Assembly (NCBI GenBank): GCA_016716005.1
Contig: JADJXE010000001.1
Span: forward strand, 1,873,001-1,937,000
Length of the DNA stretch: 64,000 bases
Reading direction: 5' to 3'
DNA from: Acidimicrobiales bacterium
Lineage (GTDB): Bacteria; Actinomycetota; Acidimicrobiia; Acidimicrobiales; JADJXE01
The stretch's first letter is position 1; every line of letters begins with the position of its first letter. Below the pieces are notes generated by a model. The model did not search any database. It was not told where the DNA came from and saw nothing but the letters and a program-made list of their open reading frames with translations. A program made the position numbers and the translations under genes. Below are positions 52,641 to 59,941 of this stretch, piece by piece.

Positions 52641-52754
52641 GCAGGGGCCTCCTGCTCGTCGGACGGGGTCGCCGAGGCCCGGTCGCTGCGGATCAGGCCG
52701 GTGCCGCCACCACGACTCACGCTAGGCCCGCTCCGGGAGGGTGCCGTGCCGTGC

Positions 52755-52952
52755 TCAGGGGCTCCCCGTGCGGGCCCACTCCCGTACGAACGCGACGCGT
52801 TCGGCGCCGACGTAGCCCAGTGGCCGGTCGCCCACCGGGATCCACATCGACCCGTCGGCTCCACGCATCGTCAGGCCGCCTCGCCACCACGAGCCCGGCC
52901 CGACAGAGGAGGGGCGCAGCACCGTCACCCCCCCGGGGTCCGACAACGCCAC
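52755..52952 (-). CDS. Small hypothetical protein
   Basis: 65 residues from GTG 52952, six nt after TACCAT (likely -10, leaderless). WWRGGLTMRGADGSMWIPV and GDRPLGYVGAERVAFVREWA suggest a compact beta-rich fold with Trp and Gly turns. No family recognised. The leaderless promoter spacing and coding-like composition support it as a real gene. Confidence 0.6.
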   Translation of the reverse strand: MALSDPGGVTVLRPSSVGPGSWWRGGLTMRGADGSMWIPVGDRPLGYVGAERVAFVREWARTGSP

Positions 52953-52958
52953 CCCACG

Positions 52959-52964
52959 ATGGTA
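52959..52964 (-). promoter_or_regulatory. -10 element (TACCAT) for the 65-residue protein
   Basis: On the minus strand TACCAT lies six nt before GTG 52952, the window's usual leaderless spacing. Confidence 0.45.
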
Positions 52965-53085
52965 GGACTGGCCGGTGCCGGCGGTGCCGCCACGCCGGGG
53001 CCGGCGTGGGGCCGGCTGTCGGGCGGGCTCGACGTCGGGCACCATGGAAGCCCGCCGGCCGCGGCGTGGTGGACGTGGAGGTGAC

Positions 53086-53775
53086 GTGCACGCAGGGTCG
53101 GGCCGACGTCGGCACAGCCCGTCGGCGGAGCGCTCGGAGGCCGCGTACCTCGTCGCGCCGCAGCGCCGGGCACGGGCGACGGTGGTGGTGCTGCACGCCT
53201 GGTGGGGGCTGACCGAGGTCGTGACCGGGGTCTGCGACGACCTCGCCGGGCTCGGGTACGTCGCGGTGGCGCCGGATCTGTACCGGGGAGCCGTGGCGGC
53301 GACCGCGGAAGAGGCGACGGCACTGCGGGGGCTGCCGCGCACGACCCCGATCTGGCGCGAGATCGTGGCGGCGATCGAGCACGCCCGGTCACGGTTCGAC
53401 GCCGGCGCGCTGGGTCAGATCGGCTTCTCGATGGGCGGCCACTGGGCGTTGTGGCTGGCCAAGCAGTCCCGCCCCGAGGTCCCTCCCATCTCGGCGACGA
53501 CGGTGTTCTACGCCACGCGAGCCGGCGACTTCTCGGCCAGTCGGTCGGCGTTCCAGTTCCACCTGGCCGAATCGGACCCGTTCGTCAGCCCGAGTGCGGA
53601 GGTCCGCCAGCAGCGCCCGCTCCGCGCGGCCGGCTGCGAGGCCGAGTTCCACCACTACCCGGGCACCGGGCACTGGTTCTTCGAGTGGGACCGGCCCGAC
53701 GCCTACGACCCGGGCGCGGCGCTGCTCTCGTGGCAGCGGACCGTCGAGTTCCTCGATCGCCACCTCCCCGGCTGA
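53086..53775 (+). CDS. Dienelactone hydrolase family protein
   Basis: 229 residues from GTG 53086 (start uncertain; ATG 53044 is in frame). Alpha/beta hydrolase with VVVLHAWWGLTEVVTG, the nucleophile elbow GQIGFSMGGHWALWLA with Ser where dienelactone hydrolases usually have Cys, ESDPFVSPS for the Asp, and PGTGHWFFEWDRP for His. Another frame just upstream (53066 onward) reads VVDVEVTCTQGRADVG, which looks like the true N-terminus of this family, so a single-base deletion near 53100-53140 may have shifted the frame. Confidence 0.75.
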   Translation: MHAGSGRRRHSPSAERSEAAYLVAPQRRARATVVVLHAWWGLTEVVTGVCDDLAGLGYVAVAPDLYRGAVAATAEEATALRGLPRTTPIWREIVAAIEHARSRFDAGALGQIGFSMGGHWALWLAKQSRPEVPPISATTVFYATRAGDFSASRSAFQFHLAESDPFVSPSAEVRQQRPLRAAGCEAEFHHYPGTGHWFFEWDRPDAYDPGAALLSWQRTVEFLDRHLPG

Positions 53776-53848
53776 GCCCGTCGCACGGCGGAGCCGGGTC
53801 ACCCGGGGCAGCGGGTCGCCCGGTGCGTCGAGTCTCGGAGGCATCTGA

Positions 53849-53854
53849 TAATCT
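53849..53854 (+). promoter_or_regulatory. -10 element (TAATCT) for the toxin-antitoxin operon
   Basis: TAATCT ends six nt before ATG 53861. It overlaps a direct repeat TCTGAT-AA-TCTGAT (53844-53857), which may be an autoregulatory operator. Confidence 0.5.
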
Positions 53855-53860
53855 GATCGC

Positions 53861-54103
53861 ATGCCCGAGGTGACCGCTACGGAAGCGTCGAGGAGCTTCG
53901 CTGACCTCCTGGACGGAGTCGAGCACCGGGGGGAGCGGTACACGATCGTTCGCCGCGGTCGGGTCATCGCCGAGCTCGCCCCCGTACACCCGATGTCGGG
54001 TGCTGACGCCAAGGCGTTGCTGCGTCGACACCACGTCGATCGGGGCTGGGCAGAGGAGTTGGCCGTCCTTCGGGCCGACCTGACGGTGGAGGAGCGCTAC
54101 TGA
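53861..54103 (+). CDS. Phd/YefM-type antitoxin (VapB-like)
   Basis: 80 residues, leaderless. PEVTATEASRSFADLLDGVEH is the DNA-binding N-terminal fold of Phd/YefM antitoxins; IVRRGRVIAELAPV follows, and the C-terminal tail with LRADLTVEERY would wrap the toxin. Such antitoxins neutralise and autoregulate with the toxin. Its stop overlaps the toxin start region (CTGA). Confidence 0.87.
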   Translation: MPEVTATEASRSFADLLDGVEHRGERYTIVRRGRVIAELAPVHPMSGADAKALLRRHHVDRGWAEELAVLRADLTVEERY

Positions 54104-54498
54104 CGCTGCTGCTGCTCGACACCACCGTCTTGGTCCACGCCGAGCGATCGTCGCTGGACCTGGATGCGCTGATCGCCGATGACGACGAGCCGGCGATCGC
54201 TGCCGTCACCGTCGCTGAGCTCGGCGTCGGTGTCGAGCTCGCCTCCGGGAAGCGGCGCCAGGCACGTCGGGCGTTCCTCGACGACCTGGTTGCGTCGCTG
54301 CCGGTCGTGGCCTACGACCTCGTCGTCGCACGTGCCCACACCGAGCTCCTCGTCGCCGCCCGCGTCAGCGGCCGGCCACGGGGCGCCCACGATCTGATCA
54401 TCGCCGCGACGGCCCGGGCGACCGGACGGACCGTCGTCACGACCGATCGGACGGGCTTCGAGGAGCTCCCCGGGGTGGCCGTGCGCAAGCCGGTCTGA
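54100..54498 (+). CDS. PIN-domain toxin (VapC-type), probable CTG start
   Basis: 132 residues if started at CTG 54100, overlapping the antitoxin stop in CTGA. PIN endoribonuclease: the first acidic residue is Asp7 in LLLLDTTVLVHAE, then TVAELGVGVEL, AHDLIIAATARA and TTDRTGF supply the remaining acidic residues. The next standard start (TTG 54130) would delete Asp7, so it cannot give an active toxin; no ATG or GTG exists upstream in frame. Probably cleaves tRNA or other RNA. Confidence 0.82.
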   Translation: MTLLLLDTTVLVHAERSSLDLDALIADDDEPAIAAVTVAELGVGVELASGKRRQARRAFLDDLVASLPVVAYDLVVARAHTELLVAARVSGRPRGAHDLIIAATARATGRTVVTTDRTGFEELPGVAVRKPV

Positions 54499-54648
54499 CC
54501 CGACCAGGGTGGCCGGCTCGACGACGACCACGACCGTTGGGCGCCGAGCGTCTCGGCGTAGCGCAGGGGGCGCACGCCCCCGATCGCCGGGACCGCGGGG
54601 CGCCGCCGTGCAACGATGCGACGGGTTCGCGACACCGAAGGGGGAGGC

Positions 54649-55008
54649 ATGGCGACGTGCACGGTCGGCTCCGTGGTGATCAACGTGGTGGACATCGAGC
54701 GGGAGCAGGCCTTCTGGTCGGGGCTGCTCGGCGTCGGGGTGGCCCGGTCGTTCCCGGGGTTCTTCGTCTGGCTCGAGCCCCAGCACCCGGGCGGCGTCTC
54801 GGTGGCCCTCCAGAAGGTGCAGGAGCCCAAGTCCGGCCGCAACCGGGTGCACCTCGACACCGGTGTCGCCGACCTCGACGCGGCCCAGGGCCGGATCGAG
54901 GAGCTGGGCGGCTCGCTCGTGGAGACCCATGACATGGGCGGCTTCCAGTGGCGGGTCATGGCCGACCCCGAGGGCAACGAGTTCTGCATCGCGGCGAGCG
55001 ACCACTGA
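54649..55008 (+). CDS. VOC/glyoxalase superfamily protein
   Basis: 119 residues, ATG 54649 with GGGGGAGG upstream. A paired beta-alpha-beta-beta-beta fold: GSVVINVVDIEREQAFWSG, then VHLDTGVADLDAAQGRIEEL and WRVMADPEGNEFCI, typical of VOC proteins. Ligands can include glyoxalase substrates or antibiotics; the metal-binding residues are not clear (His in VHLD, Glu near the C-terminus). Confidence 0.82.
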   Translation: MATCTVGSVVINVVDIEREQAFWSGLLGVGVARSFPGFFVWLEPQHPGGVSVALQKVQEPKSGRNRVHLDTGVADLDAAQGRIEELGGSLVETHDMGGFQWRVMADPEGNEFCIAASDH

Positions 55009-55218
55009 CCCGCCGCCCCTCGCGCCCCGTCGCGACGGAACTTCCGGCACCAGGTCGCAGCCAACGACGTGCAGCGGGGGTCACGGTGCACGAGATGCAG
55101 GGTCGCCCCCGAGGTGTGGTACACACACGCGAGCGCTCCCTCCCACCGGGCCGAGCGGCGCGCCGGCTGTTCCCGGTGGCGAGATCGGGCGTCTCGCAGA
55201 GGCGAGGACTGGTGCGCC
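55009..55218. other. Intergenic region, no gene seen
   Basis: 210 bp between the VOC and MarR genes. Several alternative frames are open but none has coding-like composition or a recognisable product. A weak AGGACT element lies eight nt before the MarR start. Confidence 0.5.
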
Positions 55219-55641
55219 GTGCCGGCATCCGATCATCGAGACATCGAGCGGTTCCTGCTGTTGATGGCCGACGTCGGCCGGCGGGTCACCGACGCCATCG
55301 CCGGAGCCACGGGCGAGCTCGACCTCACCTCGAACCGAGCCGTGCTCGTGCTGTGCGCGCTCGATCTCGAGGGGCCGATGCGCCCCCGCTCGCTCAGCGA
55401 GCTCACGGGGCTGTCCAGCGCAGGCACCACCGGTCTGCTCGACCGCCTGGAGGCGCTCGGCATGATCAGCCGAGCGGGGGGCGTGCCCGGTGACCGCCGC
55501 GGGGTCAGCATTCGGCTCACCGCGGCCGGCCGGAAGATGGTGCGGAAGATGACGGCTGCCGTCGACGAGCACCTGCCCGCGATGGAGATCCTGGTCAAGG
55601 AGCTCGGCCTGCTCTCCGACCGACGCAGGCAGCGCCCGTAG
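55219..55641 (+). CDS. MarR-family transcriptional regulator
   Basis: 140 residues from GTG 55219. Winged helix-turn-helix: TSNRAVLVLCALDLEG, SLSELTGLSSAGTTGLLDRL recognition region and a wing with GDRRGVSIRLTAAG. MarR proteins usually repress transport or detoxification genes and respond to aromatic ligands. It is upstream of the kinase-flippase fusion, with no operator visible to me. Confidence 0.87.
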   Translation: MPASDHRDIERFLLLMADVGRRVTDAIAGATGELDLTSNRAVLVLCALDLEGPMRPRSLSELTGLSSAGTTGLLDRLEALGMISRAGGVPGDRRGVSIRLTAAGRKMVRKMTAAVDEHLPAMEILVKELGLLSDRRRQRP

Positions 55642-55836
55642 CCCCTCCTGCGACACGACGTTCGGTCGTGCACCAGATGTCTCTCGCTGGACAAGACACG
55701 CTCGCCTCTCGATTCACGGTTGGCTAGCGTGTCGGCGTGCCCCGACGGGCTGCGTCCCTCGGCCGATGAGGGGCGCTCCACTCGACTGCCGAAGCACGTC
55801 CGGTCCGATGCCAGAGGTCTGCTCTTGTCGGTGATC

Positions 55837-58257
55837 ATGCCCATGCCCGACGTCTCGGCTGCGCCGGCCGCGCCGCCGGCTGGCGACCCCGTGTACACGC
55901 AGGGGACGGTCGTGGGGTACCGGCGGACACCTCGCGACCTGTTGCGAGTGGTGGTCTACGGGGTGGTCGCGCTGGTGCTGTTGGCGCTCACCCGGTGGGC
56001 CAGCGACGCAGTGCTGGGCCTCGAGGACGACCTGATCCGCCTCATCACGTTCCTGAACCCGACGACAGAGCGGATCCTGGCCGGGTTCCTGCAGGTCCTC
56101 GTCGCCGTGACGACGATCGTGATCTGGCTCACGCCGCTGATCACCAAGCGGTACCGCCTGTTCGGCTACATCGTGGTGGCGAACATCGCGACGTTCGCGT
56201 TGGCCGGGGCGGGGGTGTGGTGGCTCGACCGTTCGTCGCCGGACCTGGTGAACGAGATCGCCGACCGGGCCGGCATCGACAGCCGCGGGTTCCCGGACGT
56301 CTGGGCCCTGGGTCAGCTGGCGGCGGCGTTCGTGGTGCTGTCGCCGTTCGTCACCCGGCGATGGCGCCAGGCCGGCGTCGCCACGTACACGCTGATCGTG
56401 GTGCTGCGGCTGGTGACGTCGGTGCACCTGCCGGCGGAGCTTTTCTTCGCCATCGCGGTGGGGGCGATGGTCGGGGCGTTGGTCCTGTTCATGTTCGGAC
56501 GGCCCGACGAGCGCCCGACCAACGACCAGGTCCTGGCGGCCCTGCGGCTGACGGGCCTTCCCTTGGCGTCGCTCGACCCCGCCAAGGTGGACGCCCGCGG
56601 CTCGACGCCCTACTTCGGGACCTTGGAGGACGGTGGGCGGATCTTCGCCAAGGTCTTGGGCAGCGAGGAGCGCTCGGCCGACCTGTTGTTCCGCATGTAC
56701 CGGTACCTGCGGTTCCGCAACCTCGGGGACGAGCGACCGTTCTCGTCGCTGCGCCGGGCCGTCGAGCACGAGGCGTTCGTGTCGCTCCAGGCCCGCGACC
56801 TCGACGTCCGCACCCCCCGCATGCGGGCCGTGTCGGCCATCGGGGCGGACTCGTTCCTGCTCGCCTACGACCGCATCGAGGGCCAGACCCTCGACACGCT
56901 CGACCCGGCCACCGTCGACGACGAGCTGCTGCGACGGATCTGGGACCAGATCGCCCTGCTGCGCGCGCACCGGATCGCGCACCGCGACCTGCGGCGAGCC
57001 AACATCCTGATCGACCCCGACGGCCGGCCGTGGCTGATCGACTTCGGGTTCGCCGAGGTGGCCGCGTCGGAGGCGCTGCTGGCCGCCGACCTGGCCCAGA
57101 CCCTGTCGGCGCTGGCGGTGATCGTGGGCGCGTCGCGGGCCGTGGACTCGGCGATCGCCACCCTGGGCACCGACGCGGTGGCCCGGTCGCTGCCCCGCCT
57201 GCAGATGGGCGCCCTCAGCGGCGCGACGCAGACCGCGCTGAAACAGCACTCCGGCCTGATCGAGGAGCTCCAGGAGACCATCGAGGACCGCACCGGGACC
57301 ACCGAGGTCGAGTACGAGCCCATCCAACGGCTCAACGTCCGGCAGCTGGTCGTCGTGGTCATGCTGATCGGGATCGTCTACCTCCTGGCCCCCCAGTTCG
57401 CAGACCTGCCCGAGATCTGGGCCAACGTCAAGACCGCCCGCTGGGTCTGGCTGATCCCGATGCTCGCAGCGTCGGCCGTCACCTACTTCGGTGCGACCCT
57501 CAGCTTCATGGGCGCCATCCCCGACCGGCTCCGCCTCGGCCCCACCATCGCCACCCAGACCGGCTCGTCGTTCGTCAGCAAGGTGGCCCCGGCCGGCCTC
57601 GGCGGGATGGCCCTCAACGTGCGGTACGCGCAGAAGGCCGGCGTCGACCCGGCCGTCGCAGTGTCCGGCGTCGGGCTCAACTCCATGGGTGGCTTCGTGA
57701 TGCACCTGGTGCTGACCCTCTTGTTCATCGTGTGGGCCGGCCGCGAGGCCTTCGGCGACTTCAAGCTCCCCGACCCCACGTACCTGCTCATCGGCATCGC
57801 CGTGGTGCTGGCGATGACCGTCGTCTCCATGGCCGTGCCGGCCGTGCGCAAGCTCGTGCTCACCAAGCTCCTGCCCATCCTGCAGCGCTCGATCCACGGT
57901 GTCGCCGCCGTGCTCCGCTCCCCCACCAAGCTGTTCCTCCTGCTCGGCGGGTCCGCGGTCGTCACCCTCAGCTACGTCGTGGCCTTCTACTTCAGCACCG
58001 AGGCCTTCGGCGGCGATCTCCGCTTCGCCACGGTCGGTGCCGCCTACCTCGTCGGCTCGGCGGTGGCCACCGCCGCCCCCACCCCGGGCGGCCTCGGCGC
58101 CATGGAAGCGGCCCTCCTGGCCGGCCTCACCGCGGCCGGCATGGACGCCGCCGTCGCCCTTCCCGCGGTGTTCCTGTACCGGCTCGCCACCTTCTGGCTG
58201 CCCATCCTGCCGGGATGGGCCTGCTTCGCCTGGCTCAAGCGCTCCGACTACATCTGA
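55837..58257 (+). CDS. Kinase-like domain fused to lysylphosphatidylglycerol synthase-type flippase domain
   Basis: 806 residues from ATG 55837 (GTG 55831 also in frame). Residues ~35-215 hold five or six membrane segments; ~240-430 are a protein/aminoglycoside-kinase-like domain with HRDLRRANILIDPDGRPWLI (His382 catalytic loop) and DFGF; ~500-806 is a UPF0104/LPG synthase TM region with GSSFVSKVAPAGLGGMAL and AAPTPGGLGAMEAALLAGL. Lipid flippases of this type move aminoacylated lipids; the kinase could regulate it or phosphorylate a lipid. A TAGCGT element at 55725 precedes it. Two PAP2 genes follow convergently. Confidence 0.85.
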   Translation: MPMPDVSAAPAAPPAGDPVYTQGTVVGYRRTPRDLLRVVVYGVVALVLLALTRWASDAVLGLEDDLIRLITFLNPTTERILAGFLQVLVAVTTIVIWLTPLITKRYRLFGYIVVANIATFALAGAGVWWLDRSSPDLVNEIADRAGIDSRGFPDVWALGQLAAAFVVLSPFVTRRWRQAGVATYTLIVVLRLVTSVHLPAELFFAIAVGAMVGALVLFMFGRPDERPTNDQVLAALRLTGLPLASLDPAKVDARGSTPYFGTLEDGGRIFAKVLGSEERSADLLFRMYRYLRFRNLGDERPFSSLRRAVEHEAFVSLQARDLDVRTPRMRAVSAIGADSFLLAYDRIEGQTLDTLDPATVDDELLRRIWDQIALLRAHRIAHRDLRRANILIDPDGRPWLIDFGFAEVAASEALLAADLAQTLSALAVIVGASRAVDSAIATLGTDAVARSLPRLQMGALSGATQTALKQHSGLIEELQETIEDRTGTTEVEYEPIQRLNVRQLVVVVMLIGIVYLLAPQFADLPEIWANVKTARWVWLIPMLAASAVTYFGATLSFMGAIPDRLRLGPTIATQTGSSFVSKVAPAGLGGMALNVRYAQKAGVDPAVAVSGVGLNSMGGFVMHLVLTLLFIVWAGREAFGDFKLPDPTYLLIGIAVVLAMTVVSMAVPAVRKLVLTKLLPILQRSIHGVAAVLRSPTKLFLLLGGSAVVTLSYVVAFYFSTEAFGGDLRFATVGAAYLVGSAVATAAPTPGGLGAMEAALLAGLTAAGMDAAVALPAVFLYRLATFWLPILPGWACFAWLKRSDYI

Positions 58258-58904
58258 GCCGGGGACGCAGCGCGCCGCACGGGGCTCCCGAAGGCCATCG
58301 TGAGGATGGCACCGAGCGCCACGCCGATGGCCGCCCCACCGACGACATCGAGTGGGTTGTGGGCGCCGAGGTACACGCGGGCAACGGCGTTGGCCAGCGC
58401 GACCGCCACCGGCACCCACCGCCAACGCCCCGGCAGGTAGGGCCACAGCAAGGTGGCGATGCCCCAGGCGATGATGGCATGACCGGACACGAACGACAGC
58501 CCGGCCAGCGGGACGTCGCGGAAGCTCCCACAGGTCACGTCCAGGTCGCAGATGGAGGTGCCCGGCCGCTGACGCTCGACCAGCTGCTTGACCACCGCCT
58601 TCTCCACCAGCAGCTTCAGCGGGACCAACGCGACGAGCGCGAGGGCGAGCCTGTACCGACGCAGCACCGCGGCCGCGACCGCCAGCCCGAGGGGCACGAG
58701 CAGCAGGCCGGCCAGCTGGAACACCCACATCGGCCCGCGTAGCCAGTCGGGCAGGTCGTTGACGGCATGGAAGATCGCCTGCTCCCAGCCCGGCACGTCA
58801 CCCGAGCTGGCGATCACCCCCGCGGCCACCGCGACGACGATGCCGCCGACGAGCGCCCCCAGGGGCCACCCGCGGACGTCGTGCTCGTACGTGACCGTGT
58901 CCAT
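58248..58904 (-). CDS. PAP2 superfamily membrane phosphatase
   Basis: 218 residues, ATG 58904, overlapping the upstream PAP2 stop (TGATG). Six membrane segments. The PAP2 motifs KAVVKQLVERQRPG, SGHAIIAWG and ARVYLGAHNPLDVVGG give the catalytic Lys/Arg, His and Asp. Expected to dephosphorylate a lipid phosphate such as undecaprenyl diphosphate or phosphatidate, on the outer face. It ends 10 bp inside the end of the kinase-flippase gene. Confidence 0.87.
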   Translation of the reverse strand: MDTVTYEHDVRGWPLGALVGGIVVAVAAGVIASSGDVPGWEQAIFHAVNDLPDWLRGPMWVFQLAGLLLVPLGLAVAAAVLRRYRLALALVALVPLKLLVEKAVVKQLVERQRPGTSICDLDVTCGSFRDVPLAGLSFVSGHAIIAWGIATLLWPYLPGRWRWVPVAVALANAVARVYLGAHNPLDVVGGAAIGVALGAILTMAFGSPVRRAASPAQM

Positions 58905-59560
58905 CAGGCCTCCTCGTCGCCGGCCACGACCGGCGGTGCGATCCGTTGCCCGCGGCCGGGGAACCGGTCGACGAGCGCGACCGCACCGAGCCCCAGCAGC
59001 ACGCCGACCGCCCACCCGCCGACGACATCGGCCGGAAGGTGCACACCGTGGACGATGCGGGCGACGCCCACCACCCCGGCGAGGACGACAGCGACCGGAC
59101 GCGCCCGGCGCGGCAGCGCGGCAATGGCCAGCACCGCCGTCGCGGCAGCCACGGCCGAGTGCCCCGAGACGTAGCCCAGCCCGGTGCCCCTGCCCTCCCG
59201 CACGATGATCTCGGGGAGGAACGTGAGGGGCCGGTCCCGCTCGACCACCTTCTTCACGGCCTTGGCCCCGAACCAGGCCACGAACCCCGTGACGATCGTG
59301 GCTGCGCCGAGCAGCCAGTCTCGGCGGAGCACCACGATGGCCACCGCGACGACGATCGGCGCCCACACCGTGCCGAGCTGCATCACCGGGTACGTCGCCG
59401 TGGCGACCCAGTCCGGCGCGCTGTTGACCCAGCGGGTCAGGCGCAGCTCCCAGTCCGGGACCGGATCCTGCACGGCCACGACGTACGAGAGCACCAGCGC
59501 GACCACGGCCACCGCGGCGATCCGCAGCGGATGGGCGAAGGTCCTGACGGGCGCCGTCAC
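58904..59560 (-). CDS. PAP2 superfamily membrane phosphatase
   Basis: 218 residues from GTG 59560 (upstream in-frame TTG 59632 is possible). Motifs KAVKKVVERDRPLTF, YVSGHSAVAAATA and ARIVHGVHLPADVVGG are the three PAP2 signatures, in the same order as the downstream paralogue. Six membrane segments. A TACATT -10 may lie near 59636. The pair of PAP2 enzymes forms one operon. Confidence 0.85.
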   Translation of the reverse strand: MTAPVRTFAHPLRIAAVAVVALVLSYVVAVQDPVPDWELRLTRWVNSAPDWVATATYPVMQLGTVWAPIVVAVAIVVLRRDWLLGAATIVTGFVAWFGAKAVKKVVERDRPLTFLPEIIVREGRGTGLGYVSGHSAVAAATAVLAIAALPRRARPVAVVLAGVVGVARIVHGVHLPADVVGGWAVGVLLGLGAVALVDRFPGRGQRIAPPVVAGDEEA

Positions 59561-59857
59561 GGTCGAAGGAAGACGAGAAGGGGAGGAGCCGGCACGTTTC
59601 CAACCTCGCAAAGAGACTCGCCGACGGAGCAATGTAGCGCGAGCGGTCGCGCTGCCCCGGGGTGCCGACGAAGGTCTCCACGTCGACGATCCTGCGCCAC
59701 GTGCGCTCCTGGTCCTGCGGACCTCGTGGAGGATCTCGCGAGCGACGTCGGGCAGCGGCTGGCCGGCCGCCCCACCGGACGTGACCGCCGACTCCCGCGG
59801 ATGCCGGTACCCTCGACCGGGTCGCGAGCTCGACGTGCGCGCTGGAAGGGAGTCGGC
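59561..59857. other. Divergent promoter region
   Basis: 297 bp between the PAP2 operon and the short ORF. TACCCT (59808-59813) is the likely -10 for the plus-strand genes, with transcription start about 40 nt before the short ORF. Nothing else is supported. Confidence 0.5.
59808..59813 (+). promoter_or_regulatory. -10 element (TACCCT) for the short ORF - radical SAM operon
   Basis: Its distance from ATG 59858 implies a leader of about 38 nt that contains GGAAGGGAG, making the short ORF the first translated gene. Confidence 0.45.
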
Positions 59858-59941
59858 ATGTCACAGCAGTCGGTCGCCGTCGGCGGCGGGACACCACGCT
59901 CCGACCGTGGCCGTTCCGGCCCGGAGCGCACAGACCGATGA
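59858..59941 (+). CDS. 27-residue ORF coupled to radical SAM gene (possible precursor or leader peptide)
   Basis: ATG 59858 has GGAAGGGAG six to ten nt upstream and its stop overlaps the radical SAM ATG (ATGA). The peptide is MSQQSVAVGGGTPRSDRGRS followed by GPERTDR: hydrophobic-neutral, a Gly triplet, then a charged C-terminus. Small ORFs directly before radical SAM/SPASM maturases can be RiPP precursors, but no core motif of a known class is evident, and a regulatory leader is equally possible. Confidence 0.5.
   Translation: MSQQSVAVGGGTPRSDRGRSGPERTDR

Noticed and set aside
54130..54498. VapC toxin starting at TTG 54130
   Set aside because: It would remove the first catalytic Asp of the PIN domain.
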